Shown in pieces: positions 56,769 through 64,000 of a stretch of 64,000 nucleotides of DNA. Location of the stretch: NCBI RefSeq assembly GCF_900182645.1, contig NZ_FXTA01000008.1:1-64000 (forward strand). The letters run 5' to 3'. Both the position numbers and the translations under genes were made by a program. Source of the stretch: Flavobacterium resistens (GTDB taxonomy: Bacteria > Bacteroidota > Bacteroidia > Flavobacteriales > Flavobacteriaceae). The notes beneath the pieces are model-generated. The model was not told where the DNA came from, searched no databases, and saw only the letters and a list, made by a program, of their open reading frames with translations. Each line of letters starts with the position of its first letter. The first letter of the stretch is position 1.

Positions 56769-57270
56769 TGATAGCAATATTAATATTATACTCCCAAATA
56801 TAAGCATCATTATTGAAGGAATCTAGAATCCTTGCGGAGAAAGTGCTTAACTTCCTTGTTTTTTGATTGAAAAAATTTCTTAGTATTAATATAAAAACAA
56901 TTCTATATAAATTATAAAATCAGATTTTTAACTTGAGGGATACTTTTCATATTTCTCCAACTGACTTCACAAAGCCCTAGCAGAAAATCAAAAAAGCACC
57001 TCGAACAAAATCTATGCGCTTTTAATTTTTATTTCTTTTTCATTATTTAACTGATCTTCAAAATCATTCTTCCACGAAATAACTACCTTATTTACAAAAC
57101 AATTAAATGGTAATCCTATAAAACAACACTATTAAACCTATAAATATTTTAAGTATTCTCTTACTAGCTTTGAAATGACTTCATAATAAGGTAACCACCA
57201 TTTACAGCTTATCAAAAAAGTCAGTTTCTTCAAGTTGCTGCATTCAGGAATTAACCTAAAAAATATATTT
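56769..57270. other. Intergenic region between LLM oxidoreductase and catalase genes
   Basis: About 500 bases without a gene. A -7 promoter box for the catalase gene lies at 57165-57172. Elsewhere I see nothing notable. Confidence 0.4.
57165..57172 (+). promoter_or_regulatory. Candidate -7 box of the catalase gene
   Basis: TAGCTTTG matches TAnnTTTG exactly and would give a leader of about 90 bases before the ATG at 57271. No TTG at the -33 position is seen, so activation may need another factor. Confidence 0.4.
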
Positions 57271-59412
57271 ATGAAAAATTTTCAAGACGATAAACAACGT
57301 GATTTATCCACAAACAAATCAGACGGAACAAACAAATTTTTAACCACTGATCAGGGCGTTAAAATCAATGATGATAACAATTCGCTCAAAAGTGGCGAAA
57401 GAGGGCCTTCATTACTGGAAGACTTTATTTTAAGAGAAAAAATAACGCATTTTGATCATGAAAGAATTCCAGAAAGAATTGTTCATGCACGTGGATCTGG
57501 AGCGCATGGTTTTTTTGAAGTTACGAACCCAATTCCAAAACTAACCAAAGCGGGCTTTTTACAGGAAAAAGGTTTAAAAACTCCCGTTTTTGTCCGATTT
57601 TCAACCGTTGCAGGATCAAGAGGATCAACAGATTTGGCTAGAGATGCAAGAGGATTTGCCGTTAAATTCTACACTCAGGAAGGAAATTATGATTTAGTTG
57701 CCAATAATATTCCCGTATTTTTTATTCAGGACGCCTCAAAATTTCCAGATCTTGTTCACGCCGTTAAACCGGAACCGCACAACGAAATGCCTCAAGCTGC
57801 GTCGGCACACGATACTTTTTGGGATTTCATTTCGCTAATGCCCGAGTCTATGCACATGATTATGTGGGTAATGTCAGATCGTGCTATTCCGAGAAGCTAT
57901 AGAATGATGGAAGGATTTGGAGTTCATACTTTCCGATTAGTTAATGCTGAAGAAGAATCAGTTTTTGTAAAATTTCATTGGAAACCTAAACTAGGAACGC
58001 ATGCCGTTGCTTGGGATGAAGCGCAAAAAATATCAGGAAAAAATGCTGATTTTCACAGAGAAGATTTATGGGAAGCCATAGAAATGGGAAATTTTCCTGA
58101 ATGGGAATTAGGCGTTCAAATTATTCCATCAGCAGATGAAAATAATTACGAGTTTGATTTGCTTGATCCAACAAAACTTGTTCCGGAAGAAATTGTTCCA
58201 GTTACTATTGTCGGGCGAATGGTTCTCAACAAAAACCCTGATAATTTCTTTGCAGAAACCGAACAAATTGCTTTTCATCCCGGACATGTTGTCCCTGGAA
58301 TTGATTTTACAAATGATCCGTTGCTTCAGGGAAGATTATTCTCCTATACCGATACGCAACTTTCCAGATTAGGAAGTCCAAACTTTCATGAAATTCCAAT
58401 TAACAGAAGTATTGCACCGGTTCACAACAATCAGCGTGACGGACATATGCGTCAGGAAATTAATAAAGGACGCGTTAGTTATCATCCTAATTCACTTGGC
58501 GGAGGCTGTCCGTATCAGGCAAAAATTGCTGAAGGTGGCTTTTCAAGTTTTAATGAACGTATTGACGCGCATAAAATTCGAGAAAGAAGCGAAAGTTTTA
58601 ATGATCATTTTGGTCAGGCCAAATTATTCTTCAATAGTCAAACCTCCGAAGAGAAAAGCCATATTGTTAGAGCTTTGCGTTTTGAACTTGGAAAAGTACA
58701 GACAACGGCTATACGAAACAGAATGCTCGGTTTGTTATCGCAAATTGACCAACAATTAGCCGAAAAAGTAGCGATTGGACTTGGTGCAAAAGTTCCTCCT
58801 ATTCTTGAAACCCCAATTAACCATGGCGTTTCACCAGAAAATGAAGGAAGAAAACATGAACCACAAACCAGAAACCAAACAATAAAAACATCTGATGCAT
58901 TGAGCATGATTAATAATCCAACTAATTCACCCACAATTGCTTCACGAAAAGTCGCTATTATTTGTTCTGATGGAGTCTCAGAAACTGCCGTTGCAAATAT
59001 GAAAAATGCACTCAAAAAAGAAGATGCCAAAGGTTGCGTTATTGCACCGCATTTAGGCTCGATTTCGACCGATTCTAATAGTGAAATTCCGGTAGATTTC
59101 AGTCTTCTTACTGTTTCCTCCGTTTTATTTGATGCCGTTTATATTCCCCACGGACTTGATGTAAAGACTCTTTCAGAAAACAAAGATGTTCTTGAATTTT
59201 TAAATGATGCTTACAAACATTGTAAAGTAATTGGAGCAGATGGTGATGCTTCAAAAATAGTAAGTTCAGCCACTTTCGTTTCCCAAATTACTGATTATGA
59301 TCCGGGTATTATAATTTCAAGTGAAATTGCTACCGCAGAATTTGCGCAGGATTTTATAACAGCAATGACCATGCATCGTTTTTGGCAACGAGAAGAAAAC
59401 TTATACAACTAA
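57271..59412 (+). CDS. katE: Large-subunit (clade II, HPII-type) catalase
   Basis: This 713-residue haem catalase breaks down hydrogen peroxide to water and oxygen. The active-site histidine lies in ERIVHARGSGAHGF (His72). The distal Asn is in DLVANNIPVFFIQDA (around residue 145), and the proximal haem-ligand Tyr is in GRLFSYTDTQLSRLG (about residue 362). FVRFSTVAGSRGSTDLARD is the family signature. The extra C-terminal domain (about 560-713; RKVAIICSDGVSETAVANMK) is the class I glutamine amidotransferase-like domain that marks HPII/KatE enzymes. The start is the ATG at 57271; the frame opens 12 codons earlier at a TTG. The YciF-like gene starts 17 bases after the stop and is co-transcribed. 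General-stress regulation is likely. Confidence 0.95.
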   Translation: MKNFQDDKQRDLSTNKSDGTNKFLTTDQGVKINDDNNSLKSGERGPSLLEDFILREKITHFDHERIPERIVHARGSGAHGFFEVTNPIPKLTKAGFLQEKGLKTPVFVRFSTVAGSRGSTDLARDARGFAVKFYTQEGNYDLVANNIPVFFIQDASKFPDLVHAVKPEPHNEMPQAASAHDTFWDFISLMPESMHMIMWVMSDRAIPRSYRMMEGFGVHTFRLVNAEEESVFVKFHWKPKLGTHAVAWDEAQKISGKNADFHREDLWEAIEMGNFPEWELGVQIIPSADENNYEFDLLDPTKLVPEEIVPVTIVGRMVLNKNPDNFFAETEQIAFHPGHVVPGIDFTNDPLLQGRLFSYTDTQLSRLGSPNFHEIPINRSIAPVHNNQRDGHMRQEINKGRVSYHPNSLGGGCPYQAKIAEGGFSSFNERIDAHKIRERSESFNDHFGQAKLFFNSQTSEEKSHIVRALRFELGKVQTTAIRNRMLGLLSQIDQQLAEKVAIGLGAKVPPILETPINHGVSPENEGRKHEPQTRNQTIKTSDALSMINNPTNSPTIASRKVAIICSDGVSETAVANMKNALKKEDAKGCVIAPHLGSISTDSNSEIPVDFSLLTVSSVLFDAVYIPHGLDVKTLSENKDVLEFLNDAYKHCKVIGADGDASKIVSSATFVSQITDYDPGIIISSEIATAEFAQDFITAMTMHRFWQREENLYN

Positions 59413-59429
59413 TCTAAAAAATTTTGAAC

Positions 59430-59996
59430 ATGAAAAATCTTGAAAAACCAACTGAAAATAAAGCTCCTAAATCCAAAACCAATAACATAGTTTCACCAGC
59501 CGCAGACGCCGCAAAAGACTTAAAAGCATTCTTTATTGATAATCTGAAAGATATTTACTGGGCTGAAAACGCACTTGTAAATGCGCTTCCTAAAATGGCT
59601 GAAAATGCAACATCTCCAGTACTTTCAAAAAGTATTTTGGAGCATCATTTGGTCACAAAAAATCAAATAGCAAGGCTTGATGAGGTATTTGAGCTTTTAA
59701 AAGAAAAAGCTGAAGGAAAAAAATGTGAAGCTATGGCCGGATTACTTAAAGAAGGTGATAGTATTTTAGTTGAAACAACACCTGGCCCAGTAAGAGATGC
59801 AGGAATTATTGCAGCATCACAAAAAATCGAACATTATGAAATTGCTACTTATGGAACTTTGTGCGCCTTTGCAAAAACATTAGGCGAAAATGATGCTGCA
59901 AAATTATTGACCCAAACATTGGCAGAAGAAAAAGAAGCCGATTGTTTGTTAAATGATATTGCGTTAAATGCAGTAAACGTAATGGCTGCCGAATAA
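59430..59996 (+). CDS. YciE/YciF-like ferritin-fold protein (DUF892)
   Basis: This 188-residue protein of the DUF892 family has a four-helix ferritin-like core. DLKAFFIDNLKDIYWAENAL (about residues 31-50) carries the first helix, followed by LEHHLVTKNQIARLDEVFEL and KIEHYEIATYGTLCAFAKTL. Glu and His residues are placed where family members hold a di-metal site (E46, E70, H71, E137, H138, approximately). E. coli YciE/YciF are stress-induced and of uncertain function. The linkage to katE suggests a role in peroxide or general stress. The start is the ATG at 59430, not the TTG two codons before. Confidence 0.85.
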   Translation: MKNLEKPTENKAPKSKTNNIVSPAADAAKDLKAFFIDNLKDIYWAENALVNALPKMAENATSPVLSKSILEHHLVTKNQIARLDEVFELLKEKAEGKKCEAMAGLLKEGDSILVETTPGPVRDAGIIAASQKIEHYEIATYGTLCAFAKTLGENDAAKLLTQTLAEEKEADCLLNDIALNAVNVMAAE

Positions 59997-60104
59997 TATC
60001 TAAAATAAATGAATCACCATTTATGCTATCAGAAATTATAATAAATGTAGCGAAGCTCAAGTAATTGAGGGAACTGCCGAAGTTCTATTAGAGCATTTAA
60101 CAAA

Positions 60105-60141
60105 ACAATAGCCAACGAAATATCGTTGGCTATTGTTTTTA
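60105..60141 (+). terminator. Rho-independent terminator after katE operon
   Basis: AATAGCCAACGA pairs with TCGTTGGCTATT around a short loop and is followed by GTTTTT. A short frame in front of it (ending at the TAG at 60109) has no recognisable content. Confidence 0.82.
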
Positions 60142-60206
60142 TGATAATTCAATATTAAGTACATTATTATCAATACCTTCGTATAACCAGTTTAATTCTA
60201 CGAAAA

Positions 60207-61817
60207 ATGTTCTCTAATCAAACAAAAATAATTTTGTTCCTCCTTGTATTATTTGCAATTGGAGACTTAAATGCCTCGACTTTTTTAAAAGATTTAAAGC
60301 AAGTTGAAACGTCTGAAATGATGTTGCTTGTTCCCGAAAATAATATTGATGAAGAACCTGCTTATACAGAACAACAAGTAAAAAAAGCTGAAAAATTATT
60401 AAATGGACTTCAGGAAAACATCGATAAAGTCAAAATTTTACTGCAAGTAAGCGATTGGTATGAAGCTTCTTATAACAATCCTAAAACACTAGAAAAAGCA
60501 TTTTACTATGCCAAAGATGCCCTTAGAATAAGCCAAGCCTTGCATTCTAATATTTATATTGGCAAATGTTATTTGCAACTTTCAATGGTGCATCAGTTGA
60601 GAAATAACGATTCGATGATTGAAGTTACCGCCAGAAAAGCAATCGCAGTATTGAGTAAAACAAATCAATTAGATGATTTGGCAGAAGCATGGGTTATGAT
60701 TTGGTCTGCAAAAATGCGGGCAAGGAAACCAATACCAGAAAGATTAGTTCCAATTTTTAAAGCTGCAGCGATATTCGAAAAATCCGGAAATAATCAAAGA
60801 ATTGGTGATTGCTATCGAGAAATTAGTGAACTTTATTTTTCCTACTCGGATTTTAACAAATCGCTAAATTTTCTAAATAAAGCCGTATTTTTTTATAAAG
60901 CAGCGCATCTAAAAGAAGACGAAATTTTACCAATTTCTTCCAGACTGAATATTATTTATGAAGCCGATAAAAGAAACCGAGATATCATAAGACTTAAAAA
61001 CACAACACTTTTACAGCAAAGCAGACTTAAAAATGAGGTGTTTTTGCGTAATTCGATGATAACTTTTGTGGTACTATTACTTATAATTCTTGGATTGCTT
61101 TACAAAAGCTATAGGTTCAAGAAAAAAACAAATATAATTCTGGAAACACAACAAGATGAAATAAATAAAAAAAACAATACATTACAAAATCTGGTTGTCG
61201 AAAAGGAATGGCTGTTGCGCGAAATTCATCACCGCGTAAAAAACAATCTGCATATGGTTGTTGGTTTATTGGCGAGCCAAGCTGAATTTCTAAAAAATGA
61301 AGAAGCGATTCAGGCTATCAACAGTAGTCACAACAGAATTCAGGCCATGTCTTTGATTCATCAAAAATTATATCAGTCGGAAAGTTTATCGATTATTGAT
61401 ATGCCTTCTTATATTTTCGAATTAACAGAATATTTAAAAGATTCTTTCGAAATCAAAAACAACATTCGATTCATTCTTGATATTGATAGTTTCAGTCTGC
61501 CTTTGTCGCATTCAATTCCGATTGGACTTATTTTTAATGAAGCAGTTACGAATGCAATTAAATATGCCTTTCCAAATCGTGTAAACAATATTATTACTAT
61601 TTCGCTTAAAGCAATTGACGATGAAAACTATAAATTAATTGTTCATGACAATGGTATTGGGCTTCCACCCGATTTTGATCCTTACAACAATCCTTCTTTA
61701 GGTATAAAATTAATGCATGGGCTATCTGCAGATATCGAAGGAAAGTTTTTAATTACGAACTTAAATGGTACTAAAATATCATTGGAATTTACTTTCAAAG
61801 AACATAATCTTCATTAA
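60207..61817 (+). CDS. Sensor histidine kinase, HisKA_2 type with TPR-like sensor region
   Basis: This 536-residue membrane kinase has a signal peptide or first helix (IILFLLVLFAIGDLNAS). A helical TPR-like extracytoplasmic region (about residues 50-270; AFYYAKDALRISQALH, GDCYREISELYFSYSDFNKS) is followed by one transmembrane helix (about 287-305) and a short coiled coil. The phospho-acceptor box WLLREIHHRVKNNLHMVVGL has His341 as the likely site, in the HisKA_2 style. The HATPase domain shows IFNEAVTNAIKYAFP and VHDNGIGLPPDFD. The adjacent response regulator begins 14 bases after its stop, making a cognate pair. The stimulus is unknown; the stress genes next door are candidate targets. Confidence 0.92.
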   Translation: MFSNQTKIILFLLVLFAIGDLNASTFLKDLKQVETSEMMLLVPENNIDEEPAYTEQQVKKAEKLLNGLQENIDKVKILLQVSDWYEASYNNPKTLEKAFYYAKDALRISQALHSNIYIGKCYLQLSMVHQLRNNDSMIEVTARKAIAVLSKTNQLDDLAEAWVMIWSAKMRARKPIPERLVPIFKAAAIFEKSGNNQRIGDCYREISELYFSYSDFNKSLNFLNKAVFFYKAAHLKEDEILPISSRLNIIYEADKRNRDIIRLKNTTLLQQSRLKNEVFLRNSMITFVVLLLIILGLLYKSYRFKKKTNIILETQQDEINKKNNTLQNLVVEKEWLLREIHHRVKNNLHMVVGLLASQAEFLKNEEAIQAINSSHNRIQAMSLIHQKLYQSESLSIIDMPSYIFELTEYLKDSFEIKNNIRFILDIDSFSLPLSHSIPIGLIFNEAVTNAIKYAFPNRVNNIITISLKAIDDENYKLIVHDNGIGLPPDFDPYNNPSLGIKLMHGLSADIEGKFLITNLNGTKISLEFTFKEHNLH

Positions 61818-61831
61818 TTTAAATCTATAAA

Positions 61832-63781
61832 ATGACAAAATCATTAAAAATACTTATTGTTGAAGATCAATTTGTAGAAGCAAATCATTTGCGATTGATG
61901 CTGAAAAAAGCAGGTCATTCGGTCACTGGAATGGCACGTTCAGTGGCAGATGCCAAATATTATATTGCTCAGGAAAGACCCGAATTGGTTTTATTGGATA
62001 TTTTTCTATCAGGAAAAGAAACCGGTATTGACCTTGCCGAAATATTAAAAGATGATAATATTCCATTTATTTATCTTTCTGCAAATTCAAATGAACAGGT
62101 ACTTAATAAAGCAAAATTAACACATCCATATGGTTTTTTGGTAAAGCCTTTTAGAGAACAGGATTTATTGGTTACAATTGAAATTGCCAAATATCATCAG
62201 GAACACGGAATTGAATCTTCTATTCGCAGAGAGCTTTTATTTCAGAAACAACTCAAAGCAATTGTCAAAAAAAGCGGCACCTGGGATGACAGAGTCCTTA
62301 ATATTGTGACTTCTTTACAATCGCTTATTTCATTTGATCTTGTAATGGCTGTTTTTTATGTCGATAGTAAATTATCCAACAGAGTTTTAGGGTACGCACG
62401 AACAGGTTTGCACGAATATCAAAAAATTGGAATTGAAGAATTGCAAAACATAACTGCTTTAAAAGAATCTGAAATAAATGACTTAAGAAACAGAAGCCAG
62501 GTAGAGACCGTGGCTACTTTTTATAACAATCAGGATTTTATAAAAATATGTGATAAAACGCCGATCAAAAAAATGATTGCGAACTCGATGAATATGAAGT
62601 CAAATCTAATGCTGCCAGTTCCTTTGACATTGCATGAAAATGGCGGATTATATTTGTCTTTTTTCAGCAAACAAGCTGATAATTACAACAAAAACCATCT
62701 TACATTATGCGACAGACTTCAGGAACCTTTAATTTATGCTATTGAAAATTTAATAAATGCAGACAAAAAATTAGTCCAAAAAACAAACTCAGCTGCAAAT
62801 ACAAATACAGCCAAAAATGCAAAAATATCTGGCTTTGAATCTATTGTGGGTAAAAGTCCGGCTTTATTAAAATTATTTGATCATATTTTACAAGTCGCTC
62901 CGGCAGATACAACTGTTTTGATTACCGGAGAAAGCGGAACAGGAAAAGAAAGTATTGCCAACAGTATTCAGCAATTATCGGATAGAAAAAATCAGCCGTT
63001 TGTAAAAATTAATTGCTCGGCATTACCTCCTAGTTTAATAGAATCTGAACTATTTGGTCATGAAAAAGGATCTTTTACAGGAGCCACAGAAAAACGAATT
63101 GGCAAGTTTGAACAAGCCAACAACGGAACATTATTCTTAGATGAAATTGGAGATATGCCACTTGAAATGCAGGCAAAATTACTTCGCGCCATTCAGGAAA
63201 AAGAAATTGAACGTGTTGGCGGAAATGTTCCCATAAAAGTAAACGTTAGAATAATTGCGGCAACAAATTGCAATCTTGAAAAAGAAGTCGCAGACGGTCG
63301 CTTCCGACTTGATTTATATTATCGATTAAATGTTTTTCCAATTCAATTGCCACCGCTTAGAGAACGCAAAGAAGATATTGGTCTTCTTGCCCGTCATTTT
63401 ATTGCTGTATATAGCGTTAAAACAGGAAAAAATGTAACCGAAATAGCTGAAAATGCTTTAAAAAGTCTTTTATCATATCAATGGCCCGGAAATATTCGCG
63501 AACTCGAAAATCTTATTGAAAGAAGTATTCTTTTAGCAAAAACAAATACCATTGAACATATTCCGCTTCCTGCTTTTGATGAAATTAAAATAAGCAATTC
63601 GGCAAATGAATGGTATTTTAAAACTATTCAGGAAAACGAAAGAGAGCATATTATTAATGTTTTAGAAAAATGCAACGGAAGAATCAGAGGCGCAGGCGGA
63701 GCATCTGAAATATTAGGCCTACCTCCTACTACTTTGGCTTCGAGAATGCAGAAGCTGGGTATTAAGAGAAGTCACTTTTAA
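61832..63781 (+). CDS. Sigma-54-dependent response regulator (receiver-GAF-AAA+-HTH)
   Basis: This 649-residue transcriptional activator has a receiver domain (residues 5-120; Asp56 in LVLLDIFLSG, ending KPFREQDLL) and a GAF-like domain (about 150-310). The sigma-54-interacting AAA+ domain (about 335-560) has Walker A GESGTGKES, ELFGHEKGSFTGAT and GTLFLDEIGDMPLEMQAKLL, plus the R-finger region LYYRLNVFPIQLPPLRERKE. A Fis-type helix-turn-helix (about 605-645; RGAGGASEILGLPPTTLASR) follows. The usual GAFTGA loop reads GSFTGA, a variant found in active members too. It forms an operon with the histidine kinase and would act on promoters using sigma-54. Confidence 0.93.
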   Translation: MTKSLKILIVEDQFVEANHLRLMLKKAGHSVTGMARSVADAKYYIAQERPELVLLDIFLSGKETGIDLAEILKDDNIPFIYLSANSNEQVLNKAKLTHPYGFLVKPFREQDLLVTIEIAKYHQEHGIESSIRRELLFQKQLKAIVKKSGTWDDRVLNIVTSLQSLISFDLVMAVFYVDSKLSNRVLGYARTGLHEYQKIGIEELQNITALKESEINDLRNRSQVETVATFYNNQDFIKICDKTPIKKMIANSMNMKSNLMLPVPLTLHENGGLYLSFFSKQADNYNKNHLTLCDRLQEPLIYAIENLINADKKLVQKTNSAANTNTAKNAKISGFESIVGKSPALLKLFDHILQVAPADTTVLITGESGTGKESIANSIQQLSDRKNQPFVKINCSALPPSLIESELFGHEKGSFTGATEKRIGKFEQANNGTLFLDEIGDMPLEMQAKLLRAIQEKEIERVGGNVPIKVNVRIIAATNCNLEKEVADGRFRLDLYYRLNVFPIQLPPLRERKEDIGLLARHFIAVYSVKTGKNVTEIAENALKSLLSYQWPGNIRELENLIERSILLAKTNTIEHIPLPAFDEIKISNSANEWYFKTIQENEREHIINVLEKCNGRIRGAGGASEILGLPPTTLASRMQKLGIKRSHF

Positions 63782-63849
63782 TTATGAATTACGAGTTATA
63801 AATGATTTATTTTATCTCGTTCATAATTCATAACTCATAATTCATAACT
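63781..63849. repeat. Inverted repeat and 14-bp tandem repeat after the response regulator gene
   Basis: The 14-base unit TCATAATTCATAAC occurs twice in tandem (63821-63848), and the preceding ATTATGAATTACGAGTTAT (63781-63799) is nearly its reverse complement. The whole can fold into a long AT-rich hairpin, possibly a terminator or a dispersed intergenic repeat. Confidence 0.55.
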
Positions 63850-64000
63850 CAAAAAAACGATATTAAGTTACTTGTTTTCCGTTTTTCAACGATATATAGT
63901 TTGGTATAGCTTTCTTAAAAACACTTAAATCACTAATAATCAATCACTTAAATAAAAGGTTCGGTTTTAGTTTATAGTTTGGCATAACATTAAAACAATG
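63850..64000. other. Terminal intergenic sequence
   Basis: No gene or structure is recognisable in the last 150 bases. Confidence 0.4.

Noticed and set aside
58136..58759. Additional plus-strand frames inside the catalase gene
   Set aside because: They are out-of-frame shadows of katE, whose own frame is fully conserved.
60010..60109. Short frame between the YciF-like gene and its terminator
   Set aside because: It lacks a start codon in frame and any recognisable motif; it may be a remnant, but this cannot be shown.

Overview
The window reads as chromosomal DNA from a Flavobacterium-like member of the Bacteroidota. The evidence is AT-rich DNA, type IX secretion (T9SS) C-terminal sorting domains, SprB-type adhesin repeats, a GLPGLI-family gene behind a TonB-receptor-like barrel, LytTR and AraC regulators, and promoter boxes of the Bacteroidota form TAnnTTTG. 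No rRNA, tRNA, CRISPR array, transposase or phage structural cluster was seen.

Layout. (1) 1-10688, minus strand: the 5' part of a giant nonribosomal peptide synthetase that leaves the window at its left edge. At least four adenylation domains are visible, and the gene opens with only a half-length condensation domain. (2) 10.7-13.9 kb: an orphan glycosyltransferase between two roughly 1 kb stretches without convincing genes. (3) 13.9-17.5 kb: an outer-membrane barrel gene plus a GLPGLI gene, ending at a strong terminator. (4) 17.6-27.8 kb: housekeeping and stress genes (azoreductase-like flavoprotein, lipoprotein, Cache-LytTR regulator, two P460-type proteins, SpoU-type RNA methylase, TPR protein, polyphosphate kinase, a secreted Vps62-like protein with a crystallin domain). 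Among them lie remnants of an AraC regulator and a short-chain dehydrogenase.

(5) 27.9-46.9 kb, all on the minus strand, is the most distinctive part. Two giant SprB-repeat T9SS adhesins (1875 and 2069 residues) are each followed directly by a related outer-membrane barrel gene. One module is preceded by an AraC regulator and a small aegerolysin/ET79-like protein. The other is preceded by a phage-tail-collar-domain protein and a periplasmic-binding-protein-like protein, neither with an evident signal peptide. The two adhesins carry the same number of repeats (16) and match repeat for repeat in the middle, so the modules look like an old duplication that acquired different front ends.

(6) 47.3-54.0 kb: a small lipoprotein, a stand-alone Roadblock-like protein with its own promoter and terminator, a secreted beta-helix-like protein, a Ppx/GppA-like ASKHA protein carrying a signal peptide, an MFS exporter and an HNH-type nuclease-like protein. 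(7) 54.8-63.8 kb: an AraC regulator, a luciferase-like oxidoreductase, a large-subunit catalase with a YciF-like ferritin-fold protein, and a histidine kinase with a sigma-54 response regulator.

How the parts may work together: region 5 looks like a surface-display locus in which T9SS exports the adhesins and the linked barrel may serve as a dedicated outer-membrane partner. Region 7 looks like a peroxide/general-stress island with an adjacent two-component system. Both statements are inferences from gene order.
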